From Neobacillus vireti (GTDB taxonomy: Bacteria > Bacillota > Bacilli > Bacillales > Cytobacillaceae), in assembly GCF_001026695.1 (NCBI RefSeq), contig NZ_LDNB01000002.1:309555-373554 (forward strand): 64,000 nucleotides of DNA. Reading direction: 5' to 3'. The notes beneath the pieces were generated by a model. The model had not been told where the DNA came from. It made no database searches and saw nothing but the letters and a program-made list of their open reading frames with translations. This document shows, one piece after another, positions 19,321 through 26,603 of the stretch (position 1 is the stretch's first letter; every line of letters begins with the position of its first letter). Made by a program: the position numbers and the translations under genes.

Positions 19321-19563
19321 ATGAGGATTTATATTGTCATAATAGTCCAATTTATTATTTGGAGCGGATATACCTTAATTGAATGGCTCTCAAGTCACGA
19401 TCAACTCATTTATAAAGTCATCATGTTTTTTGTGTTTTTTTATTTAGCATTTTTAATAGGAAACCACGCGACAAAATCAGTGGGGAAAACACTCTTTATC
19501 ACGACACTAAGCCTTGTTATTTATACGTCGATTCACTATACCTTAGCATTCCTTGTCCATTAA
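19321..19563 (+). CDS. Small membrane protein of unknown function
   Basis: An 80-residue protein, nearly all hydrophobic, with about three membrane helices (residues 3-18, 33-50, 58-77) and few charged residues. ATG at 19321 is preceded by GGTGAT; a GTG four codons earlier is less likely. I do not recognise a family. It occupies the place where B. subtilis carries slp after pdhD but does not look like a lipoprotein. Its end overlaps the terminator of the convergent gene. Confidence 0.55.
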   Translation: MRIYIVIIVQFIIWSGYTLIEWLSSHDQLIYKVIMFFVFFYLAFLIGNHATKSVGKTLFITTLSLVIYTSIHYTLAFLVH

Positions 19564-19584
19564 AAAAAGCTCCCTAAAGGAGCC
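19562..19584 (-). terminator. Terminator of the DUF1885-like gene
   Basis: Minus-strand GGCTCC / GGGAGC stem with short loop followed by seven Ts. Confidence 0.75.
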
Positions 19585-19585
19585 A

Positions 19586-20026
19586 TTACTTTCTTGGATT
19601 GTAATACATGATACGTTCGTTAAAAAGGTGAAGTTCCCCTTGCAGCTTTTTGGAAAGGAATTTACAGAATTCATTTGCCTTCCCTTTGTCACCAAAGGTG
19701 GATTGTTCAGGCAGCGTGACCTGTATGTATGTTTGCTCGCTCAGAGTACCATCCTCACTTCTAATCGTTTCTGTATCAACACCTATTAATATCGAATTGT
19801 AGCGCTCGTGCTCAGAATGTAAGTAAAACCATTTTCCTTTTCCATCTTCGGTTTCTTTTATTTCATATGGAAACGCGGTTTCTCCGTATTGCCAATTCAA
19901 TTGGTTTCCTGTTTTTGTGGTTATGTTTTTATAATAATGAAATAAATCCTTTACCTCTTCAATTGCTACTGTTTGTTTTGCGGATGAAGGCACAAGTTTA
20001 ATAAAAGCGTTTTCAGCCATCATCAT
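19586..20026 (-). CDS. DUF1885-like conserved protein
   Basis: A 146-residue soluble protein with no signal or membrane span, which I assign to the DUF1885 family of Bacillaceae from its FIKLVP start, FHYYKNITTKTG and FPYEI blocks; the assignment is from memory. Function unknown. Three ATG codons in a row follow AGGGGGG; the third (20020) has the best spacing, the first is given here. It is convergent with the small membrane protein and divergent from the DUF3055 gene. Confidence 0.65.
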   Translation of the reverse strand: MMMAENAFIKLVPSSAKQTVAIEEVKDLFHYYKNITTKTGNQLNWQYGETAFPYEIKETEDGKGKWFYLHSEHERYNSILIGVDTETIRSEDGTLSEQTYIQVTLPEQSTFGDKGKANEFCKFLSKKLQGELHLFNERIMYYNPRK

Positions 20027-20181
20027 TTCCCCCCTATTACTTATAATATATGCCCTTCTATTCTAGCATTGAATAAAAAGTGATGACAACTCTTATAGAA
20101 ATTAATTGCCAAGTTTCTTGTTATTAGGATAAAAATCAATTATAATAATATTCAAAATATTATAAGAACAGGAGGAGAATT

Positions 20182-20481
20182 ATGGAGCTTTTTGACAAAC
20201 TTTATGATGAGCATGAAAACACTAAAGTAAGGTTTATTGGATTTACCACTGAAGATACCCGTTATGACTTTGGTATTATTTATACTAATATGTTTTTCGG
20301 CAAACCGCTTGTAATCTGTATGCAAACTGGGCGTTCAACTCTCCTCGATCCAAAAGAAATTGAAGACTTAGACTACCTTCAAACAGTATTCCGTATCCCT
20401 GATAAACAACAGGCAGCCGATTTAGCTGAGTTTTTCCGCGAAACACTACCGTCCATTCCTTTCGTCACTCAATATGAATAA
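20182..20481 (+). CDS. DUF3055-like conserved protein
   Basis: A 99-residue acidic soluble protein with a strong ribosome binding site (AGGAGGAG) and its own terminator. FDKLYDEHENTKVRF and FFGKPLVICMQTGR resemble the DUF3055 family of Bacillales; the assignment is from memory. No catalytic motif is visible and the function is unknown. It sits between the DUF1885-like gene and the SR1 RNA. Confidence 0.7.
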   Translation: MELFDKLYDEHENTKVRFIGFTTEDTRYDFGIIYTNMFFGKPLVICMQTGRSTLLDPKEIEDLDYLQTVFRIPDKQQAADLAEFFRETLPSIPFVTQYE

Positions 20482-20489
20482 AAGTACCA

Positions 20490-20515
20490 AAAGGTCCAGA
20501 AAGGGACCTTTTTTT
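20490..20515 (+). terminator. Terminator of the DUF3055-like gene
   Basis: AAGGTCC / GGACCTT stem followed by six or seven Ts, just upstream of the SR1 promoter. Confidence 0.8.
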
Positions 20516-20550
20516 AATGGATTTTTTTAAATGTGACATACAAATTAGGC

Positions 20551-20579
20551 TTGAAATTTCCAATGTGATATATTATTAT
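20551..20579 (+). promoter_or_regulatory. SR1 promoter
   Basis: TTGAAA (20551-20556), a 17-base spacer and TATTAT (20574-20579), giving a start near 20586. In B. subtilis this promoter is repressed by CcpN; I did not identify the CcpN operator itself. Confidence 0.65.
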
Positions 20580-20592
20580 TGCATTAAAGGTA

Positions 20593-20606
20593 TTTAAACG
20601 CTTTCA
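20593..20606 (+). promoter_or_regulatory. cre-like CcpA site in SR1
   Basis: TTTAAACGCTTTCA matches the catabolite-responsive element consensus TGWAANCGNTNWCA at all but one fixed position (second base). It lies just downstream of the expected start, a roadblock position. Confidence 0.6.
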
Positions 20607-20645
20607 AAATTATGGTCATTCAATTATGAAAAGGGGATTGAACAG

Positions 20646-20768
20646 ATGGGCACACTTGTATGCCAAACATGTAACTCTACTATTGATCATTTTGAAGATG
20701 AAAAAGTAACAGTTCTTTACTCGAAATGTAACTGTTGCGACGACCATCACTCTGCCGAAGAAATATAA
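20646..20768 (+). CDS. sr1P: SR1P, small GapA-binding peptide
   Basis: A 40-codon frame inside SR1 beginning MGTLVCQTCNSTIDHFEDEK and ending with a cysteine/histidine/acid-rich tail (KCNCCDDHH). This is the layout of B. subtilis SR1P, including the CxxC near the start and the FEDEKVT block. SR1P binds glyceraldehyde-3-phosphate dehydrogenase GapA and promotes its interaction with RNase J1; rnjA is also in this window. AAAAGGGG precedes the ATG. Cysteine pairs suggest possible metal binding, which is inference. Confidence 0.88.
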   Translation: MGTLVCQTCNSTIDHFEDEKVTVLYSKCNCCDDHHSAEEI

Positions 20769-20789
20769 AAAAGCTAAAAATAAATAAAA

Positions 20790-20824
20790 ACAGGATTCCG
20801 CAGCCCGGAATCCTGTATTTTTTA
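20790..20824 (+). terminator. SR1 terminator
   Basis: Perfect ACAGGATTCC / GGAATCCTGT stem with 6-7 base loop, then ATTTTTTATTT. Element A3 begins 5 bases later. Confidence 0.9.
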
Positions 20825-20828
20825 TTTA

Positions 20829-21009
20829 GGCTTTGTTAGAAAAGAATGTTGATTTCCGTTCCGGGGGCTTCGCTTTCCGCGGGGCGGGCGGTGAGCCTCC
20901 TCGGCGCTAAAGCGCCTGCGGGGTCTCACCTGTCCCTCCCGCAGGAGTCTCGCCCCCTCCACTCCAATCAACATTGTGATCAAAATCAACAATATTCTTT
21001 AAAACAGCC
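20829..21009 (-). mobile_element. MITE-like element, copy A3 (downstream of speA, inverted)
   Basis: A 181-bp copy in opposite orientation to the other four. Ends are imperfect (GGCTTTGTTAGAAAA / TTTAAAACAGCC) and no exact 8-bp duplication is visible. Relative to other copies the basal stem changes from GGCGC/GCGCC to GGGGGC/GCCCCC on both sides, a compensatory change. It fills the space between the SR1 terminator and the speA stop codon, 8 bases away. Confidence 0.87.
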
Positions 21010-21017
21010 TTTAGCCT

Positions 21018-22490
21018 TTATTTTATAGCTTTATACTCTTTAATGACATGGATTGTTTTGATTTCATCGTCTTCGGGTCCTTGGACAGGTAAGCCGGCTT
21101 CAAGGTTTTTACGAATATAATGAAGATTTTCCTGTGTAATAATCTCACCGGGAATAAAAATTGGAATTCCAGGCGGGTAAACCATAATAAATTCAGCAAT
21201 GATTCTGCCTTCAGATTCTTCAAAAGGAATAACTTCTGTCTCAGCATAAAAAGCATCTCTTGGAGTTAGGGCAAGAACAGGAATTTCTGGAAGGAGAACC
21301 TCCACCGGTTCAAACTTTCCAGGACGATGTTTACATTCGTCGGCCAATTCCTTTAAGGCATTTACTAAAAGGTCTGCCTCAACTTCTGTGTCCCCAATTG
21401 TGATAATACAAAGGATGTTGTATAAGTCTGATAATTCCACTTCGATATTATGTCTTTCTCGCAGCCACTTTTCTACATCATACCCAGTTAAGCCTAATTC
21501 CTTGACAGAAATAATTAGTTTAGTCGGGTCATAATCAAAGGTTGCTTTAGAACCTAAAATTTCTTCGCCAATACAATTGAGATGATCAATCTCATTAATT
21601 CTTTTGCGGATAGACTGGGCAACTTGAATCGTCCTATCAATTAACTTTTTGCCTTTTGTTGCGAGCTGCTTACGGGCAACATCAAGAGAAGCAAGCAATA
21701 AATAGGAGGTCGACGTTGTAGTCAGCATGCTTAAAATCGATTGGACATGCTTCGCTGAAACAAGCCCTTCTTTTACATTTAGAATGGAGCTTTGTGTCAT
21801 GGAACCGCCAAGTTTATGGACACTTGTTGCTGCCATATCTGCCCCGGCCTGCATTGCTGAAAGCGGGAGCTCGTCATGAAAATGGATATGAACTCCGTGA
21901 GCTTCATCGACAAGGACGGGAACATTATATGAATGGGCGATTTCGACAATTTTCTTTAAATCAGCAGATATACCAAAATAAGTAGGATTAATAACTAATA
22001 CACCTTTAGCATCAGGGTGCTGCTGAAGTGCTCTTTCCACAGATTCAGTAGTAATCCCATGGGAAATTCCTAAATCTATATCGATTTCCGGATGAATGAA
22101 TACCGGGATCGATCCGGAAAAGACAATCGCAGACATAACCGATTTATGAACATTTCTTGGCACAATGATTTTCTCACCTGGTCCACAAACGGCCATCACC
22201 ATGGCAATAATGGCACCGCTTGTCCCTTGTACAGAAAAGAATGTGCGGTCGGCGCCAAAAGCTTCAGCAGCTAAATCTTGCGCCTGTTTAATGATTCCCT
22301 TCGGCTGGTGAAGATCATCAAGGGGTCCGATATTAATTAAGTCGATAGATAGGGCATTATCGCCAATAAATTCACGGAATTCAGGGTCAATTCCAGCTCC
22401 CTTTTTGTGCCCGGGGATATGGAATTGAATCGGATTTCTCTTTGCATGGGCTAATAAGCCGCTAAATAACGGTGTTTGATATTGTGACAA
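21018..22490 (-). CDS. speA: Arginine decarboxylase (biosynthetic)
   Basis: SpeA makes agmatine from arginine, the entry to polyamine synthesis. It is a fold-III type (Orn/Lys/Arg decarboxylase class I-like) PLP enzyme; with the TTG start at 22490 (after AGAGGTG) it has 490 residues, equal to B. subtilis SpeA. The GTG four codons earlier overlaps that ribosome binding site. The PLP lysine is in SVHKLGGS and the PLP-contacting aspartate in DEAHG. The gene is bracketed by element copies A3 (8 bases after the stop) and A4 (about 45 bases before the start), which lie in inverted orientation. Confidence 0.94.
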   Translation of the reverse strand: MSQYQTPLFSGLLAHAKRNPIQFHIPGHKKGAGIDPEFREFIGDNALSIDLINIGPLDDLHQPKGIIKQAQDLAAEAFGADRTFFSVQGTSGAIIAMVMAVCGPGEKIIVPRNVHKSVMSAIVFSGSIPVFIHPEIDIDLGISHGITTESVERALQQHPDAKGVLVINPTYFGISADLKKIVEIAHSYNVPVLVDEAHGVHIHFHDELPLSAMQAGADMAATSVHKLGGSMTQSSILNVKEGLVSAKHVQSILSMLTTTSTSYLLLASLDVARKQLATKGKKLIDRTIQVAQSIRKRINEIDHLNCIGEEILGSKATFDYDPTKLIISVKELGLTGYDVEKWLRERHNIEVELSDLYNILCIITIGDTEVEADLLVNALKELADECKHRPGKFEPVEVLLPEIPVLALTPRDAFYAETEVIPFEESEGRIIAEFIMVYPPGIPIFIPGEIITQENLHYIRKNLEAGLPVQGPEDDEIKTIHVIKEYKAIK

Positions 22491-22535
22491 AGATAATTGC
22501 ACCTCTTTATAAAAAAATACTCTATTTTAATTTAA

Positions 22536-22716
22536 GGCTGTGTTAAAATACATTGTTGATTTTGAGCACAATGTTGATTGGAGTGGAAGGCGCGAGACTC
22601 CTGCGGGAGCAGCGGGACAGACCACGCAGGCGCGCAATTCGCCGAGGAGGCTCACCGCCCGCCCCGCGAACCGCTCGCGCCTGGAACGGAAATCAACATT
22701 CACTTTTAACAGAGCC
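22536..22716 (+). mobile_element. MITE-like element, copy A4 (upstream of speA)
   Basis: A 181-bp copy with ends GGCTGTGTTAAAA / TTTTAACAGAGCC (12 of 13 matched) and a perfect 8-bp target duplication TAATTTAA at 22528-22535 and 22717-22724. Internally the GGTGAG arm is partly deleted and the basal stem near the right is altered. It lies in the intergenic region between divergent speA and the nitronate monooxygenase-like gene, so it may displace or carry promoter sequence for either. Confidence 0.93.
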
Positions 22717-22877
22717 TAATTTAAAAAAATAAAACAAATGGAATTATAGCATTATTCCTTTGGATTGCATAGTGTTAATGGGAAAATATCAGCAGTTTGT
22801 AATCTTGATGTTAGTTTCTCAATAATAAAGGAAAAATAACCTTTTAAGCAGAATATACAAATAGAGGAGGGATAGCA

Positions 22878-23837
22878 TTGAATTGGGAAACACGAGTTAC
22901 TGAACTTCTTAATATCCAATATCCAATTATTCAAGGAGGCCTAGCATACCTCGCCTATTCTGACTTGGCAGCAGCTGTCTCAAACGCGGGTGGTCTTGGT
23001 CAAATTACAGCCATGTCATTAGCACATCCGGATGAGCTAAGAGAAGAAATACATAAAGTAAAAAAACTGACAAACAAACCTTTTGGAGTCAATTTTGCTA
23101 TTGGACAGCATGGCCGGCCGTTTGCAGACTTTCTACAGGTTGCAATTGAAGAAAATGTTCCGGTTGTCTCGATGACTGGAGGGAATCCAGCTCCGATTTT
23201 TGAGCAGTTAAAAGGAACAAGGATCAAAACACTTGTCCTTGTTGCGGCACGAAGACAGGCTGTCAAGGCAGAAGAGCTCGGTGCCGATGCGGTAATGGTT
23301 GTCGGGCAAGAGGGAGGCGGCCATCTCGGCAGGGATGATATTGGTACAATGGTATTGATTCCACAAGTCGTTGATGCCGTTTCCATTCCTGTGATTGCAT
23401 CTGGAGGTATTGGAGATGGCAGGGGACTAATGGCAGCACTTAGTTTGGGTGCTGAAGGGATTGAAATGGGGACGAGATTTATTGCAACAAAAGAATGTGT
23501 TCATGCAAATGAACGATATAAAAAGAGGTTAGTGGAAGGAACGGAAACAGACACTGTAGTCATAAAGAGGACTTTGGGAACACCAGCCAGGGCACTCGCG
23601 AACAGCTGGACAGAAAAAATCCTGGAGATAGAGAAGAATAAGGGGGATTACGAACAATTAAAAGATTTTATTAGCGGTATGGCGAACAAACGATATATAT
23701 ATGATGGTTCTACCAGTGAAGGCTTTGCCTGGGCCGGACAGGTGATGGGATTAATTAAAGATGTACCTTCTGTTGCGGAATTGTTTGAACGAATGGTAAA
23801 AGAGGCAGAACAAATCCGTGCAAAATGGGGAAAATAA
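22878..23837 (+). CDS. Nitronate monooxygenase / FabK-like flavoprotein
   Basis: A 319-residue TIM-barrel FMN protein of the 2-nitropropane dioxygenase family. IQGGLAYLA at the start, GGLGQITAM, a Gly-rich FMN phosphate site GQEGGGHLGR, and ASGGIGDGRG with GIEMGTRF are characteristic. Family members oxidise alkyl nitronates, and FabK enoyl-ACP reductases share the fold; which reaction applies cannot be told. TTG at 22878 is supported by GAGGAGG. It is followed by yktA and lies downstream of element A4. Confidence 0.82.
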   Translation: MNWETRVTELLNIQYPIIQGGLAYLAYSDLAAAVSNAGGLGQITAMSLAHPDELREEIHKVKKLTNKPFGVNFAIGQHGRPFADFLQVAIEENVPVVSMTGGNPAPIFEQLKGTRIKTLVLVAARRQAVKAEELGADAVMVVGQEGGGHLGRDDIGTMVLIPQVVDAVSIPVIASGGIGDGRGLMAALSLGAEGIEMGTRFIATKECVHANERYKKRLVEGTETDTVVIKRTLGTPARALANSWTEKILEIEKNKGDYEQLKDFISGMANKRYIYDGSTSEGFAWAGQVMGLIKDVPSVAELFERMVKEAEQIRAKWGK

Positions 23838-23878
23838 CGATATCATACTCTTTAGGTAAAATGTAAGAAGGTGAACTA

Positions 23879-24151
23879 ATGGAATACCAATACCCAATCG
23901 ATTATAACTGGTCTACCGACGAAATTGTCGATGTGATTAAATTCTTTGAAGTGATTGAGAAGGCATATGAAAAAGGAATTGACCGTGAGGAAGTCATGAA
24001 CGTGTATCGTCGTTTTAAAGAAATTGTGCCTAGTAAAGCGGAAGAAAAGACTTTATGCGGTGAATTTGAAGAAATAAGCGGCTATTCGTCTTACCGGACC
24101 GTCAAAAAAGCAAAAGAAGCTTCAGCTGGAGACAGAATTAAAATGAAATAA
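23879..24151 (+). CDS. yktA: YktA (UPF0223 family)
   Basis: A 90-residue soluble protein whose start [13 protein letters not shown] and middle [15 protein letters not shown] match the UPF0223 family (B. subtilis YktA). Members are small helical proteins of unknown function found across Bacilli. GAAGGTG precedes the ATG, 41 bases after the preceding gene, so the two may be co-transcribed. A bidirectional terminator separates it from convergent yktB. Confidence 0.88.
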   Translation: MEYQYPIDYNWSTDEIVDVIKFFEVIEKAYEKGIDREEVMNVYRRFKEIVPSKAEEKTLCGEFEEISGYSSYRTVKKAKEASAGDRIKMK

Positions 24152-24152
24152 A

Positions 24153-24190
24153 CAAAAGCTCCCGAACAAATTTGTTCAGGAGCTTTTGTT
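24153..24190. terminator. Bidirectional terminator between yktA and yktB
   Basis: AAAAGCTCC-GAACAAA / TTTGTTC-GGAGCTTTT stem with near-perfect pairing and T-rich tails on both strands. Confidence 0.85.
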
Positions 24191-24822
24191 TATTTACTGT
24201 TTTGCGCTAGTTTATATAGTGGTGCCACATTTTTAAAAACAAAATCAATTTGTTGCAATAATCCTTCAGCCCCTAATTGGATGGCCTCTTCCTTATCGAT
24301 TGTATAGCCGCATAATAATTCTGCTTTTTTAACATTTTGCAAGCGTTCAAAATAGGCACGTAAATTATCCTTAGAAAGTTGTCCATGTGCAATCGTTTCC
24401 GGCTTTGTATGATCTAGAGACCAAACAAAATCCTTGGGAATTTCTTTATGTATTTTGGCTGCCTTTTTTATAAATCTCGCTCCGATTTCGGCTTTTAGCG
24501 GTGCTTCGTATATCACAGCAAACCAAATAAATAAATGGGTGTTCCACAAGCCGATTTGAAAATGAGGCATCATTTTATACCCGCGGGGATTACCCGCGAA
24601 GGCGACCCATGTGTCCTTTGGAGGATTTATCGTTCGCCGCGCATGCTTGGCCACGTGGACAAATAATTCTTCACCTGTAATAGCTGATAATGTTGGAGCA
24701 AAATATTGTCCTAGTCCTTCTAATTTTGGCCGAATTATCTCTTTAAGAGCCTCCATTCTTGGCTCTAAACCATCTATTAAAAACACGTCAAAATCTTCAG
24801 TAGTAAATCCAGTAAAATTCAT
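24190..24822 (-). CDS. yktB: YktB (DUF1054, UPF0637)
   Basis: A 210-residue soluble protein of the DUF1054 family (B. subtilis YktB), function unknown. The start MNFTGFTTEDFDVF with GGAGG 9 bases upstream fixes the ATG at 24822; a longer frame to 24915 lacks a ribosome binding site. FAGNPRGYKMMPHFQIG and DHTKPE blocks are typical of the family. It is divergent from ykzI. Confidence 0.88.
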   Translation of the reverse strand: MNFTGFTTEDFDVFLIDGLEPRMEALKEIIRPKLEGLGQYFAPTLSAITGEELFVHVAKHARRTINPPKDTWVAFAGNPRGYKMMPHFQIGLWNTHLFIWFAVIYEAPLKAEIGARFIKKAAKIHKEIPKDFVWSLDHTKPETIAHGQLSKDNLRAYFERLQNVKKAELLCGYTIDKEEAIQLGAEGLLQQIDFVFKNVAPLYKLAQNSK

Positions 24823-25006
24823 TGTAAAACCTCCAACAAACCATCTTTCTTGGAATGATTGTAGCATATTGCCGAGTATACAAGAAGTATGTTGCTTATC
24901 TAGGTTAAAGCACATATTTGTTCCAACATTCTAAAATGCCTCATATTATACAGTAAAAAATTATCTGAAAAATTAGTTACATTAACAAGGAAGGGGAGGA
25001 ATAAAG

Positions 25007-25201
25007 ATGAAACAATTGATGAATACATCACTAAAAAAAGTTGGAGAAAAAGAAAGAACAGCTATATTAAGATTGGAAATGGACTATGAATTAGCTGTAT
25101 TATTTGAGGCAATTGAGGAAAAGAATGAAAAAAAGATGAAGGAATGTAAGCAAAAGTTAGAAAAAATCCGCCAAGAATTATTACGATTAAAAGCACTTTG
25201 A
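25007..25201 (+). CDS. ykzI: YkzI small coiled-coil protein
   Basis: A 64-residue, highly charged, almost wholly helical protein. Its length and place between yktB and suhB match B. subtilis YkzI, of unknown function. AAGGGGAGG precedes the ATG. The heptad-like C-terminal half (KKMKECKQKLEKIRQELL) suggests a coiled coil. It has its own terminator. Confidence 0.8.
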   Translation: MKQLMNTSLKKVGEKERTAILRLEMDYELAVLFEAIEEKNEKKMKECKQKLEKIRQELLRLKAL

Positions 25202-25280
25202 CTGCTCTCTTGATTTTTATTAGCTAAGGGGAAACAAAATAGAATGAAACAAAAAGGAATAATTCAAAGACTTATCTAAG

Positions 25281-25316
25281 GACGAACTCCAAAAGAATGA
25301 GGGGAGTTCGTTTATT
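25281..25316 (+). terminator. Terminator downstream of ykzI
   Basis: CGAACTCC / GGAGTTCG stem with an 11-12 base loop, followed by TTTATTATT. The rest of the 246-base gap to suhB holds nothing else evident. Confidence 0.65.
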
Positions 25317-25447
25317 ATTGTGTAACAAGGCTAAAAGTTGATGTGTGCGGTTAATTTGTTTAAGCTATAGGTACATCAAATTATTGGCCATGCTTCATAC
25401 TACATACATTGGAATTGAATTTTAAATATGTTGGCTGGAGGAGAAAA

Positions 25448-26245
25448 ATGAATTGGGAAGACATTTATGCTCATGCACAGGAATGGGTAAAAGAAGCCGG
25501 AAATAGAATCCGTTCATCCTTTGATCAGACGCTAAATATTCAAACAAAATCAAACCCTAATGATCTTGTAACGAATATTGACAAAGAAATTGAACAATTT
25601 TTTATAAAAAAAGTTAGGGGAGTTTATCCAAATCATAAAATATTGGGTGAAGAAGGGTTTGGTGACGACCTAAAGAGCCTTGAAGGAATTGTCTGGCTGA
25701 TTGATCCTATTGATGGGACAATGAATTTTATTCACCAACAAAGGAACTTTGCGATATCCCTAGCGGTATATGAAAATGGAATCGGTAAAATTGGTCTCAT
25801 TTATGATGTCGTCCATGATGAATTGTACCATGCAATCCGAGGAAATGGTGCCTATTTAAATGAAAAATCTATCCCGGTACTTAAGAGTACAACAGTGAAG
25901 GAATCCATCATTGCCCTAAATGCAACATGGGTTATGGAGAATCACCGTATAGATCACAATTTAATGATTCCACTTGTAAAGGACGCTAGAGGCACAAGGT
26001 CATACGGGACAGCAGCGCTAGAGATGGTGTTTGTTGCCACTGGAAGGGTGGACGCTTATTTATCGATGCGATTATCACCATGGGATTTTGCAGCAGGGGC
26101 TGTCATTATTGAAGAACTAGGTGGAGTGGTAACAAATTTACGGGGAGAAAAGCTGGATTTTCTTTCCCAAGATTCCTTATTTGCCGCAAACTCCGGCTTA
26201 CATCATTCGATTTTAAAAGAATATTTAAAAGATGGAAAGTGGTAA
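25448..26245 (+). CDS. suhB: Inositol-1-monophosphatase family protein
   Basis: A 265-residue Mg-dependent, lithium-sensitive-type phosphatase (B. subtilis YktC). Metal ligands are in GEEGFG (E68, E69) and WLIDPIDGTMNF (D86, D89), with the C-terminal WDFAAGAVIIEELGG motif. It hydrolyses inositol monophosphate and related sugar or nucleotide phosphates. GGAGGAG precedes the ATG at 25448; an earlier in-frame ATG at 25409 overlaps no ribosome binding site. Confidence 0.92.
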   Translation: MNWEDIYAHAQEWVKEAGNRIRSSFDQTLNIQTKSNPNDLVTNIDKEIEQFFIKKVRGVYPNHKILGEEGFGDDLKSLEGIVWLIDPIDGTMNFIHQQRNFAISLAVYENGIGKIGLIYDVVHDELYHAIRGNGAYLNEKSIPVLKSTTVKESIIALNATWVMENHRIDHNLMIPLVKDARGTRSYGTAALEMVFVATGRVDAYLSMRLSPWDFAAGAVIIEELGGVVTNLRGEKLDFLSQDSLFAANSGLHHSILKEYLKDGKW

Positions 26246-26247
26246 AG

Positions 26248-26273
26248 AAAAGAAGCCCATTAGGCTTCTTTTT
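26248..26273. terminator. Terminator between suhB and ylaF
   Basis: AAGAAGCC / GGCTTCTT stem with CATTA loop followed by TTT; A-run on the other side. Confidence 0.8.
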
Positions 26274-26457
26274 AAATTTCCCCATTCTTGCGCATTTTTC
26301 TTTTTGTCTTAAATCCCATTCCCATAACAATGACAACTGCCAAGATTGAGACAATCGCCCCGAAGATGCTCTTTGCACTTATGGCAATGCCTATCCCAAT
26401 AATACTTGCTGCAGCTAAAATCGCATAAATGAGTAATGGCCATTTCACTTGATTCAT
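26272..26457 (-). CDS. ylaF: YlaF-like small membrane protein (DUF5325)
   Basis: A 61-residue protein with two predicted membrane helices (about 7-27 and 31-48) and a basic C-terminal tail. Size, topology and place beside typA match B. subtilis YlaF (DUF5325), unknown function. AAGGGGA precedes the ATG. It is divergent from typA. Confidence 0.78.
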   Translation of the reverse strand: MNQVKWPLLIYAILAAASIIGIGIAISAKSIFGAIVSILAVVIVMGMGFKTKRKMRKNGEI

Positions 26458-26529
26458 TTATAAATCCCCTTAAATTTTTCATTTATTTTTATAATACATT
26501 AAAATGCTTAGTGGTTTCCACTTTAAGTA

Positions 26530-26538
26530 TGGTATAAT
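26530..26538 (+). promoter_or_regulatory. Extended -10 promoter of typA
   Basis: TGGTATAAT is a perfect extended -10 element; no good -35 stands 17 bases upstream. Start of transcription about 26545, 60 bases before typA. Confidence 0.6.
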
Positions 26539-26603
26539 ATTTTAGTTGTATTTGGGAAACTAAAAATAGCGTTAATTTTTATAAAATAGGTAGGAGTGGA
26601 ATT

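Larger units (their letters stand above)
20586..20824 (+). ncRNA. sr1: SR1 dual-function regulatory RNA
   Basis: A transcript of about 235 bases is delimited by the promoter at 20551-20579 and a terminator at 20790-20824, and contains the SR1P reading frame. In B. subtilis SR1 lies between pdhD and speA, as here. It base-pairs with ahrC mRNA (arginine catabolism activator) and also encodes SR1P, which binds GapA. Expression in B. subtilis is gluconeogenic, repressed by CcpN and, less, by CcpA; a cre-like site is visible here. Identification rests on synteny plus the peptide; the base-pairing regions were not checked. Confidence 0.82.

Noticed and set aside
20829..22716. speA as cargo of a composite transposon bounded by A3 and A4
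   Set aside because: A4 has its own target duplication, so it inserted as a single element, and speA is a conserved core gene in its normal neighbourhood.
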